Shown here: in pieces, positions 7,894 to 16,170 of the stretch
Position numbering within the stretch: position 1 is the stretch's first letter
How the letters are laid out: each line of letters begins with the position of its first letter
Assembly (NCBI GenBank): GCA_038040325.1
Contig: JBBPIM010000017.1
Coordinates: forward strand, 1-41,864
DNA length: 41,864 bases
Reading direction: 5' to 3'
Source: Mayfieldus profundus
GTDB taxonomy: Bacteria; Actinomycetota; Thermoleophilia; Solirubrobacterales; 70-9
The notes under the pieces: model-generated
What the model saw: only the letters and a program-made list of their open reading frames with translations
Database searches by the model: none
Told to the model about the DNA's origin: nothing
Translations under genes and position numbers: made by a program

Positions 7894-8274
7894 GTGAAGA
7901 GCGACCGCTTCCGCGCCGCCGCCGAGGCCAAGGACTTCTCCGCCTTCGAGGAGCTCTTCGCGGAGGACGTGGTCTTCCGCAGCCCGGTGGTCTTCAAGCC
8001 CTACGAGGGTCGCGCGGCGCTGGCGATGCTGCTCGGCGCCGTGGTGCAGGTCTTCGAGGACTTCCGCTACGTCGACCAGATCGAGACCGGCGACGTCGCC
8101 GTGCTCGTCTTCGAGGCCCGCGTGGGCGACCGTGAGCTAGATGGGGTGGACATCCTGCGCTTCGACGCCCAGGGCCGGGTCAGCGAGCTGATGGTGATGG
8201 TGCGTCCGATGAGCGGTACCCACGCGCTCGCCGAGGCGATGCAGGAGCGGCTCGCGGCCGCCGGCGCCGACTGA
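7894..8274 (+). CDS. SnoaL-like (NTF2-fold) protein
   Basis: This 126-residue protein has the alpha+beta-cone pattern FAEDVVFRSPVVFKPYEGRAALAMLL, then VLVFEARVGDRELDGVDILRFD. This is typical of SnoaL_2/NTF2-like proteins that bind small hydrophobic molecules. No catalytic assignment is possible. The GTG start lies 7 nt after a TAGGCT box (7881-7886) that overlaps the HMG-CoA lyase stop codon, and there is no ribosome site, so it may have its own leaderless promoter. Confidence 0.8.
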   Translation: MKSDRFRAAAEAKDFSAFEELFAEDVVFRSPVVFKPYEGRAALAMLLGAVVQVFEDFRYVDQIETGDVAVLVFEARVGDRELDGVDILRFDAQGRVSELMVMVRPMSGTHALAEAMQERLAAAGAD

Positions 8275-8411
8275 CCATGCGCCAGCCAGGGAACGGCCTA
8301 GCTGAGTAGTTCCACGGCACCCAATGTCTGCAAAACGGGCCAGCTCGCCGTCGCCGACGATCCGAACGGCCGGGGTGTTCCGCGGAACCGCTTTCAGCTG
8401 GGGCTGACCCC

Positions 8412-9161
8412 CTAGCCGTCCCGGCTCCTGGGTGACTGCACTTGTGCATGACATGGATGAATAAACGCAGCCACCGCCCGCTCGTGGCCTAATGGATGGC
8501 CGAAATCACTCAGGCCCCTAGGCGCGAGGACCGTGGAACCAGCCACCTCGGCGAACTCCGGCCGCGCGTAAGGCTTCTTGCCGGTGGCGCGAGCGACGGT
8601 CGCCAGCCCGCCGAGCAGTGCCCGCTGTGCCCAGCGCGGCGGGCCGGCGAGGAATGTGCCCGGGACCAGCAGCGCATAGATCGTCAGCGTGTTCTGCAGC
8701 CGGCCGCCGATGTCTCCCCGCTCGTTCACCTCGCCACGCTGGGCGAACGCGAACGTGGTCTCGAAGAAGCCCTGCACGCCGCCGGTCAGCTCGGGCATCG
8801 GCTCGGGGGCGGCGATGATCTGGCGCACGACGAGCACGTCGTCGCCGGCGTTCCAGGGGTGGCCGTGCGGGGTGGAGGCTGGAACCTCGAACTCGTGCGG
8901 CGCCGACTCGATGTGCTCTTCGCCGTCGAGTCGGTAGCCGGCGCTGCCGGCCAGGACCCGCCAGATCTCGGGTCCGTCCGGGTGGTAGTGGTCGGCCGCG
9001 ACGAGGCGCTCTCCGGGCGGCACGGTCCACTCCATCTCGAGGCGCCGGCCGTCGCTGGCCGACGGTGTCATCACGAACAGCAGCTCGTGGCCGCGGGGAT
9101 CGACCAGCCTGTCGCCCGGCCGCCCGACCCGCATCGACTTGGCGCTCACGGCGCCGAGCAT
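8412..9161 (-). CDS. Cupin-domain protein with C-terminal extension
   Basis: The protein is about 249 residues long. An N-terminal cupin carries the motif AADHYHPDGPEIWRVLAG (the H-x-H...E pattern) and a second motif PASTPHGHPWNAGDD. A C-terminal half with a hydrophobic stretch (TIYALLVPGTFLAGPP) may associate with the membrane. Function is unknown. An in-frame GTG lies two codons upstream, but a TATACG box at 9170-9175 sits 8 nt before the ATG at 9161, so a leaderless start there is preferred. The last 30 residues look less conserved in style and may be a run-on. Confidence 0.72.
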   Translation of the reverse strand: MLGAVSAKSMRVGRPGDRLVDPRGHELLFVMTPSASDGRRLEMEWTVPPGERLVAADHYHPDGPEIWRVLAGSAGYRLDGEEHIESAPHEFEVPASTPHGHPWNAGDDVLVVRQIIAAPEPMPELTGGVQGFFETTFAFAQRGEVNERGDIGGRLQNTLTIYALLVPGTFLAGPPRWAQRALLGGLATVARATGKKPYARPEFAEVAGSTVLAPRGLSDFGHPLGHERAVAAFIHPCHAQVQSPRSRDG

Positions 9162-9169
9162 AGCCACCC

Positions 9170-9177
9170 CGTATAGG
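9170..9177. promoter_or_regulatory. Shared bidirectional -10 element
   Basis: The sequence CGTATAGG reads TATACG on the minus strand, 8 nt before the cupin ATG. On the plus strand it reads TATAGG, upstream of the 3-hydroxyacyl-CoA dehydrogenase. Two divergent promoters would share the same AT-rich core, so only one polymerase could initiate at a time. This is inferred from spacing. Confidence 0.4.
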
Positions 9178-9216
9178 CTCCGCGGCCGTCACTGAAGGCG
9201 ACCCAGGAGCGCGACA

Positions 9217-10101
9217 TTGGAGATCCAGAGAGTAGGCGTCCTCGGCTGCGGCCTGATGGGCCACGGAATCAGCCAGATCTGTGCCCAGGCGGGCTGGGAC
9301 GTGGTGGTGCGCGAGGTCTCGCAGGACAAGCTCGACGCCGGCATGGGCAAGATCGAGAAGCAGCTCGGCAGGGCGGTCGAGAAGGGGAAGCTGGAGCAGG
9401 GCGACGCCGACGCTATACGCGGCCGCATCCAGGGCACCCTCGACTACGCCGACCTCGCCGACTGCGACCTGGTGATCGAGGCGATCACCGAGAATCTCGA
9501 CCGGAAGCTGGAGATGTGGTCCGAGCTCGACGGCATCGTCAAGGACGACGCCTATTTCGCGAGCAACACGTCTTCACTTCCGGTCTCCGACCAGGCTGAC
9601 GTCACCGGGCGGCCGGAGCGCTTCCTCGGGCTTCATTTCTTCAACCCGCCCCAGGTGATGGCGCTGTTGGAGGTCGTGCGCGCCGAGGAGACGGGAGACG
9701 AGGCGATGAAGCTCGGCTTCGAGGTCGGCGAGAAGCTCGGCAAGACGACGGTCGACGCAAAGGACAACCGCGGCTTCATCGTCAATCGCCTGCTGGTCCC
9801 CTACATGCTCGACGGGATCGTCGCCCTCGAACAGGGCGTCGGCTCGATCGAGGACATCGACACGGCCGTGGTGGCGGGCACCGGCAACCCGATGGGCCCG
9901 CTGACCCTTTCCGACTTCGTCGGGCTGGATACCTTGGTCTCGATCGCGGCGATCATGCACGACGCCTACGGCGAGGAGCGCTTTGCCGCACCCCAGACGC
10001 TGAAAAAGCTCGTCGATGCAGGCCATTACGGGCGCAAATCGGGCCGGGGGTTCTACGATTACTCGGGCGATACCCCCGTGGCGGTGAACCCGGACTCCTA
10101 G
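9217..10101 (+). CDS. 3-hydroxybutyryl-CoA dehydrogenase
   Basis: The 294-residue enzyme interconverts (S)-3-hydroxyacyl-CoA and 3-oxoacyl-CoA with NAD(P), probably on C4 acetoacetyl-CoA. The Rossmann motif is VGVLGCGLMGHGI (6-18). SNTSSLPV (116-123), the catalytic His140 in LHFFNPP with Glu152, NRGFIVNRLLVPY, and the terminal GRKSGRGFYDYS are all present. The TTG start has AGGAG 7 nt upstream, which decides it. Length is normal for the single-domain PaaH/Hbd family. It could reduce the acetoacetyl-CoA made by the ligase encoded at 14154-16154. Confidence 0.92.
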   Translation: MEIQRVGVLGCGLMGHGISQICAQAGWDVVVREVSQDKLDAGMGKIEKQLGRAVEKGKLEQGDADAIRGRIQGTLDYADLADCDLVIEAITENLDRKLEMWSELDGIVKDDAYFASNTSSLPVSDQADVTGRPERFLGLHFFNPPQVMALLEVVRAEETGDEAMKLGFEVGEKLGKTTVDAKDNRGFIVNRLLVPYMLDGIVALEQGVGSIEDIDTAVVAGTGNPMGPLTLSDFVGLDTLVSIAAIMHDAYGEERFAAPQTLKKLVDAGHYGRKSGRGFYDYSGDTPVAVNPDS

Positions 10102-10132
10102 CCGGGCACTCCGCCGAGAGGAGGAGAGAGAG

Positions 10133-10789
10133 TTGCAGGACACCATCGACCGAATCCGCAGCGCGACCTTCACGCTTGTCAGGCGTGGCTATGACAAGCG
10201 CGAGGTCGACGCCTATCTCGCCGGCATCGCCGAATGGCTCGAGACCGGCGGCGGCGATCAGGCCCGCACCGAGATCGTCAAGCACGAGCTGGAGCGGGTC
10301 GGCCGCAAGACCACCAAGATCCTCACCGCTGCGGAGGATGCGGCGGAGTCGATCCGCGCCGACGCGGACGCGGAGGCTCAGCAGCTCCGAGAGGAGGCAC
10401 GCGTCGATGCGGAGTCCGTGCGGGCCGCCGCCGCCAAGTACTCCGATCAGACCCGGACTGAGGCCGAGGCCTATGCGGACAAGACCTGCCGCGACGCGGA
10501 CGCGTATGCGCAGCAAACCCGTGCCGACACAGACCAGGAAGCCGCGGCCGTGCTGAAGTCCGCCGAGACCAAGGCGGTGCGCATGGTCGAAGAGGGAACC
10601 AAGCGCCGCCGCGAGATCGAGACGGTGATCTCGGATCTCGAGGTCCGGCGCGACTCGGTGCTTTCCGGGCTGGAGAAGCTGTCCAGCGAGCTGGCGGGCA
10701 CCGCGACGCAGCACAAATCCGACGGCGGCCCGAAGTCGCCGGCTTCAAAGCCGGCGCCCGGCAAGCCGCGCGCCGAACCCGGCCAGTGA
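10133..10789 (+). CDS. DivIVA-domain coiled-coil protein
   Basis: This 218-residue protein has a short DivIVA-like N-terminal domain (IRSATFTLVRRGYDKREVDAYL, where Arg-Gly-Tyr-Asp and EVDxYL are the hallmark). A long Ala/Glu/Arg-rich coiled coil spans about residues 45-185. The flexible tail is rich in Pro, Lys and Ser. DivIVA/Wag31 relatives bind curved membrane and recruit polar growth or division factors. A GAGGAGAGAG ribosome site supports the TTG start. Its TGA stop overlaps the GTG start of the carboxyltransferase gene (GTGA), so the two are translationally coupled. In mycobacteria Wag31 is linked to the acyl-CoA carboxylase system. Whether this homologue has that role is inference. Confidence 0.85.
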   Translation: MQDTIDRIRSATFTLVRRGYDKREVDAYLAGIAEWLETGGGDQARTEIVKHELERVGRKTTKILTAAEDAAESIRADADAEAQQLREEARVDAESVRAAAAKYSDQTRTEAEAYADKTCRDADAYAQQTRADTDQEAAAVLKSAETKAVRMVEEGTKRRREIETVISDLEVRRDSVLSGLEKLSSELAGTATQHKSDGGPKSPASKPAPGKPRAEPGQ

Positions 10790-12306
10790 TCGACATCCGC
10801 CCGGCGCTGGAGGCCGCGCTCGGGGGCGGGCCCGAGCGCCATCACGAGAAGGTCGCCGAGCAGCAGAAGCTGCCGGTGCGCGAGCGGGTCGAGCGCCTGG
10901 TCGATCCGGAGTCCTTCGCCGAGGAGGCGCTGCTGGCCAACTGGGAGCAGGAGGGCCTGGGAGCGGACGGCGTTGTCACCGGTCTGGCCCTGGTCGGCGG
11001 GCGGCGCGTGGCCCTGATGGCCAACGACCCGACCGTCAAGGCGGGCTCATGGGGGCCGAAGACGGTGGAGAAGATTCTCCGCGTTCAGGAGCGCGCCCTG
11101 AAGCTGCGCGTCCCGATGGTCTACCTGGTCGACTCGGCGGGGGCGCGGATCACCGACCAGGTGCAGATGTTTCCGGGCCGCCGCGGAGCCGGCCGGATCT
11201 TCTACAACGAGGTCAGGCTCTCGGGGCAGGTTCCCCAGGTGTGCCTGCTGTTCGGCCCCAGCGCCGCCGGTGGCGCCTACATCCCGGCCTTCTGCGACGT
11301 GGTGATCATGCGCGAGGGAAACGCCTCGATGTACCTCGGCTCGCCGCGCATGGCGGAGATGGTGATCGGCGAGAAGGTGACGCTGGAGGAGATGGGTGGG
11401 GCGAAGATGCACACCGGTGTCTCCGGCTGCGGGCACTTCCTCGCCTCCAGCGACGAGGACGCGATCGACCTCGCGAAGCAGTACCTCTCCTACTTGCCGG
11501 CCAACTGGCGCGAGGAGCCGCCCACCGCCCCGCCCGCCGAGCCGGCCTCGCAGGCCTCGATCGGCGAAATCATCCCCGCTGACGAGAACCAGCCCTTCGA
11601 CATGCGCGAGCTGATGGACGTGTTGCTGGACGCGGAATCGTTCCTGGAGGTGCACGCCCGCTGGGCCAAGGAGCTGATCGTCGGTTTCGCCCGCATGGAC
11701 GGCCGCGTGGTCGGCGTTGTGGCGAACCAGCCGAAGCAGAAGGGCGGGGTGCTGTTCGTCGACTCGGCCGACAAGGCGGCCCGATTCATCCAGACCTGCA
11801 ACGCCTTCAACGTGCCTTTGCTGTTCCTTGCCGACGTGCCCGGGTTCATGATCGGGACCGCGGTCGAGCGCCAGGGGATCATCCGCCACGGCGCGAAGAT
11901 GATCAGCGCGGTCTGCGAGGCAACCGTGCCGAAGATCTCGGTGATCGTGCGCAAGGCCTACGGGGCGGGGCTCTACGCGATGGCGGGTCCGGCTTTCGAG
12001 CCCGATTGCTGCATCGCGCTACCGACCGCGTCGATCGCGGTGATGGGCCCCCAGGCCGCCATCAACGCCGTCTTCTACAACCAGATCCAGGAGATCTCCG
12101 ACGAGGCCGAGCGCGAGCGCTTCGTCGAAGACAAGCGCCGCGAATATGCCGAGGACATCGACATCCTGCACCTCGCCTCGGAGCTGGTGGTGGACGCGGT
12201 GGTCCAGCCTGACCAGTTGCGAAATGAGCTGATTCGCCGCTTCGCCTACGCGGAGGGCAAGGACCGCAGCTTCGCCGAGAAGCGCAATCCGGTCACGCCC
12301 GCCTAG
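10786..12306 (+). CDS. Acyl-CoA carboxylase, carboxyltransferase (beta) subunit
   Basis: The 506-residue subunit transfers CO2 from biotin to an acyl-CoA. Two crotonase-fold halves are visible. The first has VDSAGARITDQ and GPSAAGGAYIPAFCD, which form an oxyanion hole. The second has LADVPGFMIGTAVERQGI, RKAYGAGLYAMAGPAF and the IAVMGPQAAINAV segment. AGGAYIPA is closer to methylcrotonyl-CoA carboxylase than to propionyl-CoA carboxylase, and HMG-CoA lyase nearby fits leucine breakdown, but the substrate is not certain. No biotin carboxylase or biotin carrier gene is in the window. The GTG start is inside the divIVA-like gene. The stop interlocks with the convergent ferritin-like gene through CTAG. 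Confidence 0.92.
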   Translation: MIDIRPALEAALGGGPERHHEKVAEQQKLPVRERVERLVDPESFAEEALLANWEQEGLGADGVVTGLALVGGRRVALMANDPTVKAGSWGPKTVEKILRVQERALKLRVPMVYLVDSAGARITDQVQMFPGRRGAGRIFYNEVRLSGQVPQVCLLFGPSAAGGAYIPAFCDVVIMREGNASMYLGSPRMAEMVIGEKVTLEEMGGAKMHTGVSGCGHFLASSDEDAIDLAKQYLSYLPANWREEPPTAPPAEPASQASIGEIIPADENQPFDMRELMDVLLDAESFLEVHARWAKELIVGFARMDGRVVGVVANQPKQKGGVLFVDSADKAARFIQTCNAFNVPLLFLADVPGFMIGTAVERQGIIRHGAKMISAVCEATVPKISVIVRKAYGAGLYAMAGPAFEPDCCIALPTASIAVMGPQAAINAVFYNQIQEISDEAERERFVEDKRREYAEDIDILHLASELVVDAVVQPDQLRNELIRRFAYAEGKDRSFAEKRNPVTPA

Positions 12307-13307
12307 CGAGCGGCCGGCTGCTCCTCGGCCGCGTCGTCGCGGCTGGTGTCCTCGGGCGGGGGCCAGTGCGCGGGAGTGCCGGCGGTGGAAGGCTCGCGCC
12401 GCTCGGGTATCGGTCCCATACCGGCCCAGCCTGGCCGCTCGGCGGCACGGCGCTGCGCCACCTCCAGGTAGTCCTGGATCAGCGTGAGACCCTCGAGCCC
12501 GGGCAGCTCGGCGATCGTCTCGTCGATCTGCCGGGCGGCCTCCAGCCCCTCGTCACTGCCGTCGCCGAGCAGGTAGAGCGCCAGCGCGTCGGTCTCCTCC
12601 TGGGTCTTCACCCCGGCGCCGACCGGGGTCCAGAAGGCCTGGAGCGCGCGGCGCACCATCCGCCCCGCGGCGGGGTTGTCCTCCATCCGCGCCTTGGCCT
12701 GGGCGCGGTAGAAGGCGAAGTGGCGGCGCTCGTCCTGGATCACGCGGTTGAGCATCTCGTGCAGCACCGGGTGAGTCGAGCGGCGGATCAGCTGGTAGTA
12801 GCCGGTCAGCGTGGTCAGTTCGTTGATCGCGCCCCAGGTCATGTGGATCGCGATGAAGTTTCGGGTCAGCGCCGAGCCCACCATCGATGGGACGATCGCG
12901 AAGCCGTTGCCGACGCCCATGTCGGTGCGGAGCCGGCGCAGGCGGTTGGTGCGGGTCGGCATCGGGCTGGAGCCGTCGGGAAGGCGCGGCTCGATCGGCT
13001 CCTCGATGCCATAGGCGCGCAGGAAATCCGAGAAGGCCTCGCCGTGCCACAGCTCCTCGTAGACCCAGCAGGAGAGAAACGCGGTCACGTAGGGATCGGC
13101 GGCGGCGCGGGTGGCGAGCAGGTCGCGCAGGTAGATCACCGTGTGCGACTCGATGTCCATCATGTAGTGCATGCACATCACGTCTCCGTCGGAGAGGTGA
13201 TGGTTGGGAATGTCGTCCCAGTCGAGATGGCTGAGGTCGACCTTCTTCGAGTTCCGCATGTAGCGGTCTATGTCGAAATCAACGACTTTGACTTTGGGCT
13301 GCGCCAT
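12303..13307 (-). CDS. Ferritin-like di-iron protein (desaturase/oxygenase type)
   Basis: The 334-residue all-helical protein has two ExxH-type iron ligand motifs. An early Glu53 is followed by YEELWHGEAF (Glu85-x-x-His88), and a later DERRHFAFY motif provides the second pair. This resembles the acyl-ACP desaturase/ferritin-like superfamily, acting on an acyl chain or another hydrophobic substrate. The C-terminal 40 residues are Pro/Glu-rich and probably disordered. GGAGG stands 6 nt before the ATG, which fixes the start. The exact reaction is unknown. Confidence 0.8.
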   Translation of the reverse strand: MAQPKVKVVDFDIDRYMRNSKKVDLSHLDWDDIPNHHLSDGDVMCMHYMMDIESHTVIYLRDLLATRAAADPYVTAFLSCWVYEELWHGEAFSDFLRAYGIEEPIEPRLPDGSSPMPTRTNRLRRLRTDMGVGNGFAIVPSMVGSALTRNFIAIHMTWGAINELTTLTGYYQLIRRSTHPVLHEMLNRVIQDERRHFAFYRAQAKARMEDNPAAGRMVRRALQAFWTPVGAGVKTQEETDALALYLLGDGSDEGLEAARQIDETIAELPGLEGLTLIQDYLEVAQRRAAERPGWAGMGPIPERREPSTAGTPAHWPPPEDTSRDDAAEEQPAAR

Positions 13308-13387
13308 TACCGCCTCCGCTTTGTCGTTTCCGGGGATGGCACGGTGAAAAATACGAAACTCCGGGCGTAACGGTTCAGTGGGCCGGC

Positions 13388-14146
13388 TCAGCGGACCAAG
13401 ATCTTGCCGAACCCGCTGCGGACCCGATCCATGTCCACACGGCCCCGAATCCCCTTCACCCTGCCCGAGTTCGTGAATTGCCATACGGCCCAGCCCCGGC
13501 CATTCCAGTTGCCGGCGGGGACACTCGGTTCGCTGACTTGCCAGTGGGCAACCCACAGGTGGTGGCCCTCCCGCGCGAACTGGCGGGTGTCCTCGGTCGC
13601 CCGCCAGCTGGTTATGTTCGTGTAGACGATCGGCCTGCGACCCAACCGATCGCGGACGCGATCGAGCCAGGTGCCCACCCAGAGCCGCAGCTCGCCCGGG
13701 TCGAGCCCGCCGAAGGGCGTTTCCACGTCGAGGACGGGGAGCAGGTCGCCCCTGCGCAGCCCGCCGACCCGAGAGATGAACAGGTCTGCCTCGGCCCTCG
13801 CATCCTGCCTCACCTCGGCCCGGCCGTCGCCGTTGGCGAAGCCGCGGTGGTAGGCGCCGACCCGGATGCCGGTCGCGCTTGCGCGTTCGGAGTTGCGCTC
13901 GTACATCGGGTCGGCGCCGCAGCGCCTCGGCTTCACGGTGCAGTCGTCTCCGCTGCCCCTGCTCGCCGCGACGAACGCGAACTCGACACCTGAGGCCGCC
14001 ACACGCGTCCAGCCGATCCCGCCGTTGAAGCGCGATACGTCGATGCCAACGGCGCCGCCGCTGGCAGCCGCGGAGCCGCGCGGCGTGGCGGAAACCGCTG
14101 CCCCCAGCGCAAGAAGCGAGATCACGAGTGATGCCAGCCGCACCAT
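13388..14146 (-). CDS. Secreted GH25 lysozyme (N-acetylmuramidase)
   Basis: The 252-residue protein has a signal peptide (LASLVISLLALGAAVSA, cleavage near residues 20-28) and one glycoside hydrolase family 25 domain that cuts peptidoglycan. Active-site features: GIDVSRFNG (Asp36), LPVLDVE (Asp140 and Glu142, the DxE catalytic pair), YTNITSW and the closing VDMDR (Asp238). The ATG lies 7 nt after the acetoacetyl-CoA synthetase stop, so it is probably co-transcribed with an unrelated metabolic gene. Cargo is exported and works in the cell wall. Confidence 0.88.
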   Translation of the reverse strand: MVRLASLVISLLALGAAVSATPRGSAAASGGAVGIDVSRFNGGIGWTRVAASGVEFAFVAASRGSGDDCTVKPRRCGADPMYERNSERASATGIRVGAYHRGFANGDGRAEVRQDARAEADLFISRVGGLRRGDLLPVLDVETPFGGLDPGELRLWVGTWLDRVRDRLGRRPIVYTNITSWRATEDTRQFAREGHHLWVAHWQVSEPSVPAGNWNGRGWAVWQFTNSGRVKGIRGRVDMDRVRSGFGKILVR

Positions 14147-14153
14147 CGCCGGG

Positions 14154-16154
14154 TCAGGCAGTGGACTCCTCCGCCCTGGCGAGCTCAACGAAGTAATCGA
14201 GGGCGCCGGGGTTGGCGAGCGAGTCGCGGCTCGCCGCCTGGTCCGCGGGGGTGCCCATGAGGATCCTCTTGACTGGAACCTCGAGCACCTTTCCGCTGAG
14301 CGTGCGCGGGACCTCCGCGACCTGGTGGATCTCGTTGGGGACATGGCGCGGTGAGCACTGCTCGCGGATGCGCCGCTTTATCTGGCCCTCCAGGTCGTCG
14401 TCGAGCCTGATGCCCTCGCGCAGCACCACGAAGAGCGGCATCCAACCCTCCGTGCCGGGACGCGGCACGTCCACGACCAGGGCGTCGGTCACCTCGGGCA
14501 ATGCCTGTACCGCCCGGTAGATCTCGCTGGTGCCCATGCGCACGCCCTGGCGGTTGATGGTCGAGTCCGAGCGCCCGTAGATCACCGCGGTACCGCGCGA
14601 GGTGATCTCGATCCAGTCTCCGTGGCGCCAGACGCCGGGAAAGTGCTCGAAGTAGCTGGCGCGCAGGCGCAAGCCGTCCTCGTCGTTCCAGAAGTAGATC
14701 GGCATCGAGGGCATCGGCTCGGTGATGACCAGCTCGCCGACCTCGTCGATCACCGGGCGCCCGTCCTCGTCGAAGGACTCGACCTTGGCGCCCAGTGCAC
14801 GCCCCTGCAGCTCGCCGCGATAGACCGGCAGCAGCGGCACGCCGCCGACGAACGCGGTGCAGACGTCGGTACCGCCGCTGGTCGAGAACAGCCAGGTATC
14901 GCGACCGACGTGCTCATAGATCCAGTCAAAGCCCTCGGGAGAGAGCGGCGAGCCGGTCGAGCCGACCGAGCGCAGGCGGGACAGGTCACGGCCCGAGCCC
15001 GGCTCGAGGCCGTCCTGCATGCAGGCGGCGATGTAGCTGGCACTGGTGCCAAAGCAAGTCATGCCGGTGCGGTCGGCGAGGTCCCAGAGCACGCCCATGT
15101 CGGGGGCGCCGGGGCTGCCGTCGTAGAGGACGATCGCCGCCGGCGAGAGCAGGCCGGAGACGAGGAAGTTCCACATCATCCAGCCCGTGGTCGTGAACCA
15201 GAACAGGCGGTCGCCCTGCTGCCCGTCCACGTGCAGGTTGAGCTTCTTCAGGTGCTCGAGCAGGATCCCACCCTGGCCCTGCACGATCGCCTTCGGCAGG
15301 CCCGTGGTGCCGGAGGAATAGAGGACCCAGAGCGGATGGTCGAAGGGGACCTGCTCGAAGGACAACTCGACGCCCTCGCCGGCGGCGCGAAGCTCGTCCC
15401 AGCTGATCGTGTCGCGCAGCGGCGACAGGTCGGGGTCGGCGTTGAGGTAGGGCAGCACGACGGTGCGCTGCAGCGAGGGCATCTCCGCCTGCAGGCCGGC
15501 GAGGACGTCGCGGCGGTCGAAGTCCTTGCCGTTGTACCGGTAGCCGTCCACCGCGAACAGCACCCTGGGCTCGATCTGGGCGAAGCGGTCGACGACGCTG
15601 CCGGGCCCGAAGTCGGGCGAGCAGCTCGACCACACAGCGCCGATGCTGGCGCTGGCGAGAAATGCGACGACGGTCTCCGGGATGTTGGGCAGGTAGGCGA
15701 CGACGCGGTCGCCGGGGCCGACGCCGAGGTCGCGCAGCCCGGCCGCAACAGCGGCCACCTGTGCTCGCAGCTCTCCCCAGCGCAGCTCGTCGAGGTCGTG
15801 CAACTCGGAAGCGTGCAGGATCGCCACGTCGCCGTCGTCCCTGTCGCGGAAGATGTGCTCGGCGTAATTGAGGCGCGCTCCCTCGAACCAGCGCGCGCCG
15901 GGCATCTTGCGCTCGGCCAGCACCGCTGAGTACGGAGTCGAGCTGGTGACCGAGAAGTAGTCCCAGATCGAGGCCCAGAATTTCTCCAGCTCGGTCACCG
16001 ACCACTCCCAGAGCGCGGGATAGTCGTCGAAGCGAAGCCCGCGCTCGGATTCCAACCAGGCCATGTAGCGGGTCATGGACGAACGCTGGATGCTCTCCGG
16101 CGAGGGCTCCCAGAGGAGCTCGCCGCGCTGCGAGTTTGCGGTGGCCTTCTCCAC
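14154..16154 (-). CDS. Acetoacetate-CoA ligase
   Basis: This 666-residue adenylate-forming enzyme makes acetoacetyl-CoA from acetoacetate, ATP and CoA. The start block LLWEPSPESIQRSSMTRYMAWL is diagnostic for this family. The P-loop is LYSSGTTGLPKAIVQGQGG, followed by WFTTTGWMMWN, the adenine-binding STSGGTDVC and the C-terminal TLSGKVLEVPVKRIL with the catalytic lysine. The GTG start is kept because the family-specific N-terminus begins there. A TATAAG box 10 nt upstream (16165-16170) suggests a second, leaderless promoter between it and the M28 peptidase gene. With HMG-CoA lyase and hydroxybutyryl-CoA dehydrogenase it can route acetoacetate. Confidence 0.93.
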   Translation of the reverse strand: MEKATANSQRGELLWEPSPESIQRSSMTRYMAWLESERGLRFDDYPALWEWSVTELEKFWASIWDYFSVTSSTPYSAVLAERKMPGARWFEGARLNYAEHIFRDRDDGDVAILHASELHDLDELRWGELRAQVAAVAAGLRDLGVGPGDRVVAYLPNIPETVVAFLASASIGAVWSSCSPDFGPGSVVDRFAQIEPRVLFAVDGYRYNGKDFDRRDVLAGLQAEMPSLQRTVVLPYLNADPDLSPLRDTISWDELRAAGEGVELSFEQVPFDHPLWVLYSSGTTGLPKAIVQGQGGILLEHLKKLNLHVDGQQGDRLFWFTTTGWMMWNFLVSGLLSPAAIVLYDGSPGAPDMGVLWDLADRTGMTCFGTSASYIAACMQDGLEPGSGRDLSRLRSVGSTGSPLSPEGFDWIYEHVGRDTWLFSTSGGTDVCTAFVGGVPLLPVYRGELQGRALGAKVESFDEDGRPVIDEVGELVITEPMPSMPIYFWNDEDGLRLRASYFEHFPGVWRHGDWIEITSRGTAVIYGRSDSTINRQGVRMGTSEIYRAVQALPEVTDALVVDVPRPGTEGWMPLFVVLREGIRLDDDLEGQIKRRIREQCSPRHVPNEIHQVAEVPRTLSGKVLEVPVKRILMGTPADQAASRDSLANPGALDYFVELARAEESTA

Positions 16155-16170
16155 GAGCCGCCCGCTTATA

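Noticed and set aside
14622..15929. A 435-codon plus-strand frame
   Set aside because: It is antisense to acetoacetate-CoA ligase and has no recognisable domain.
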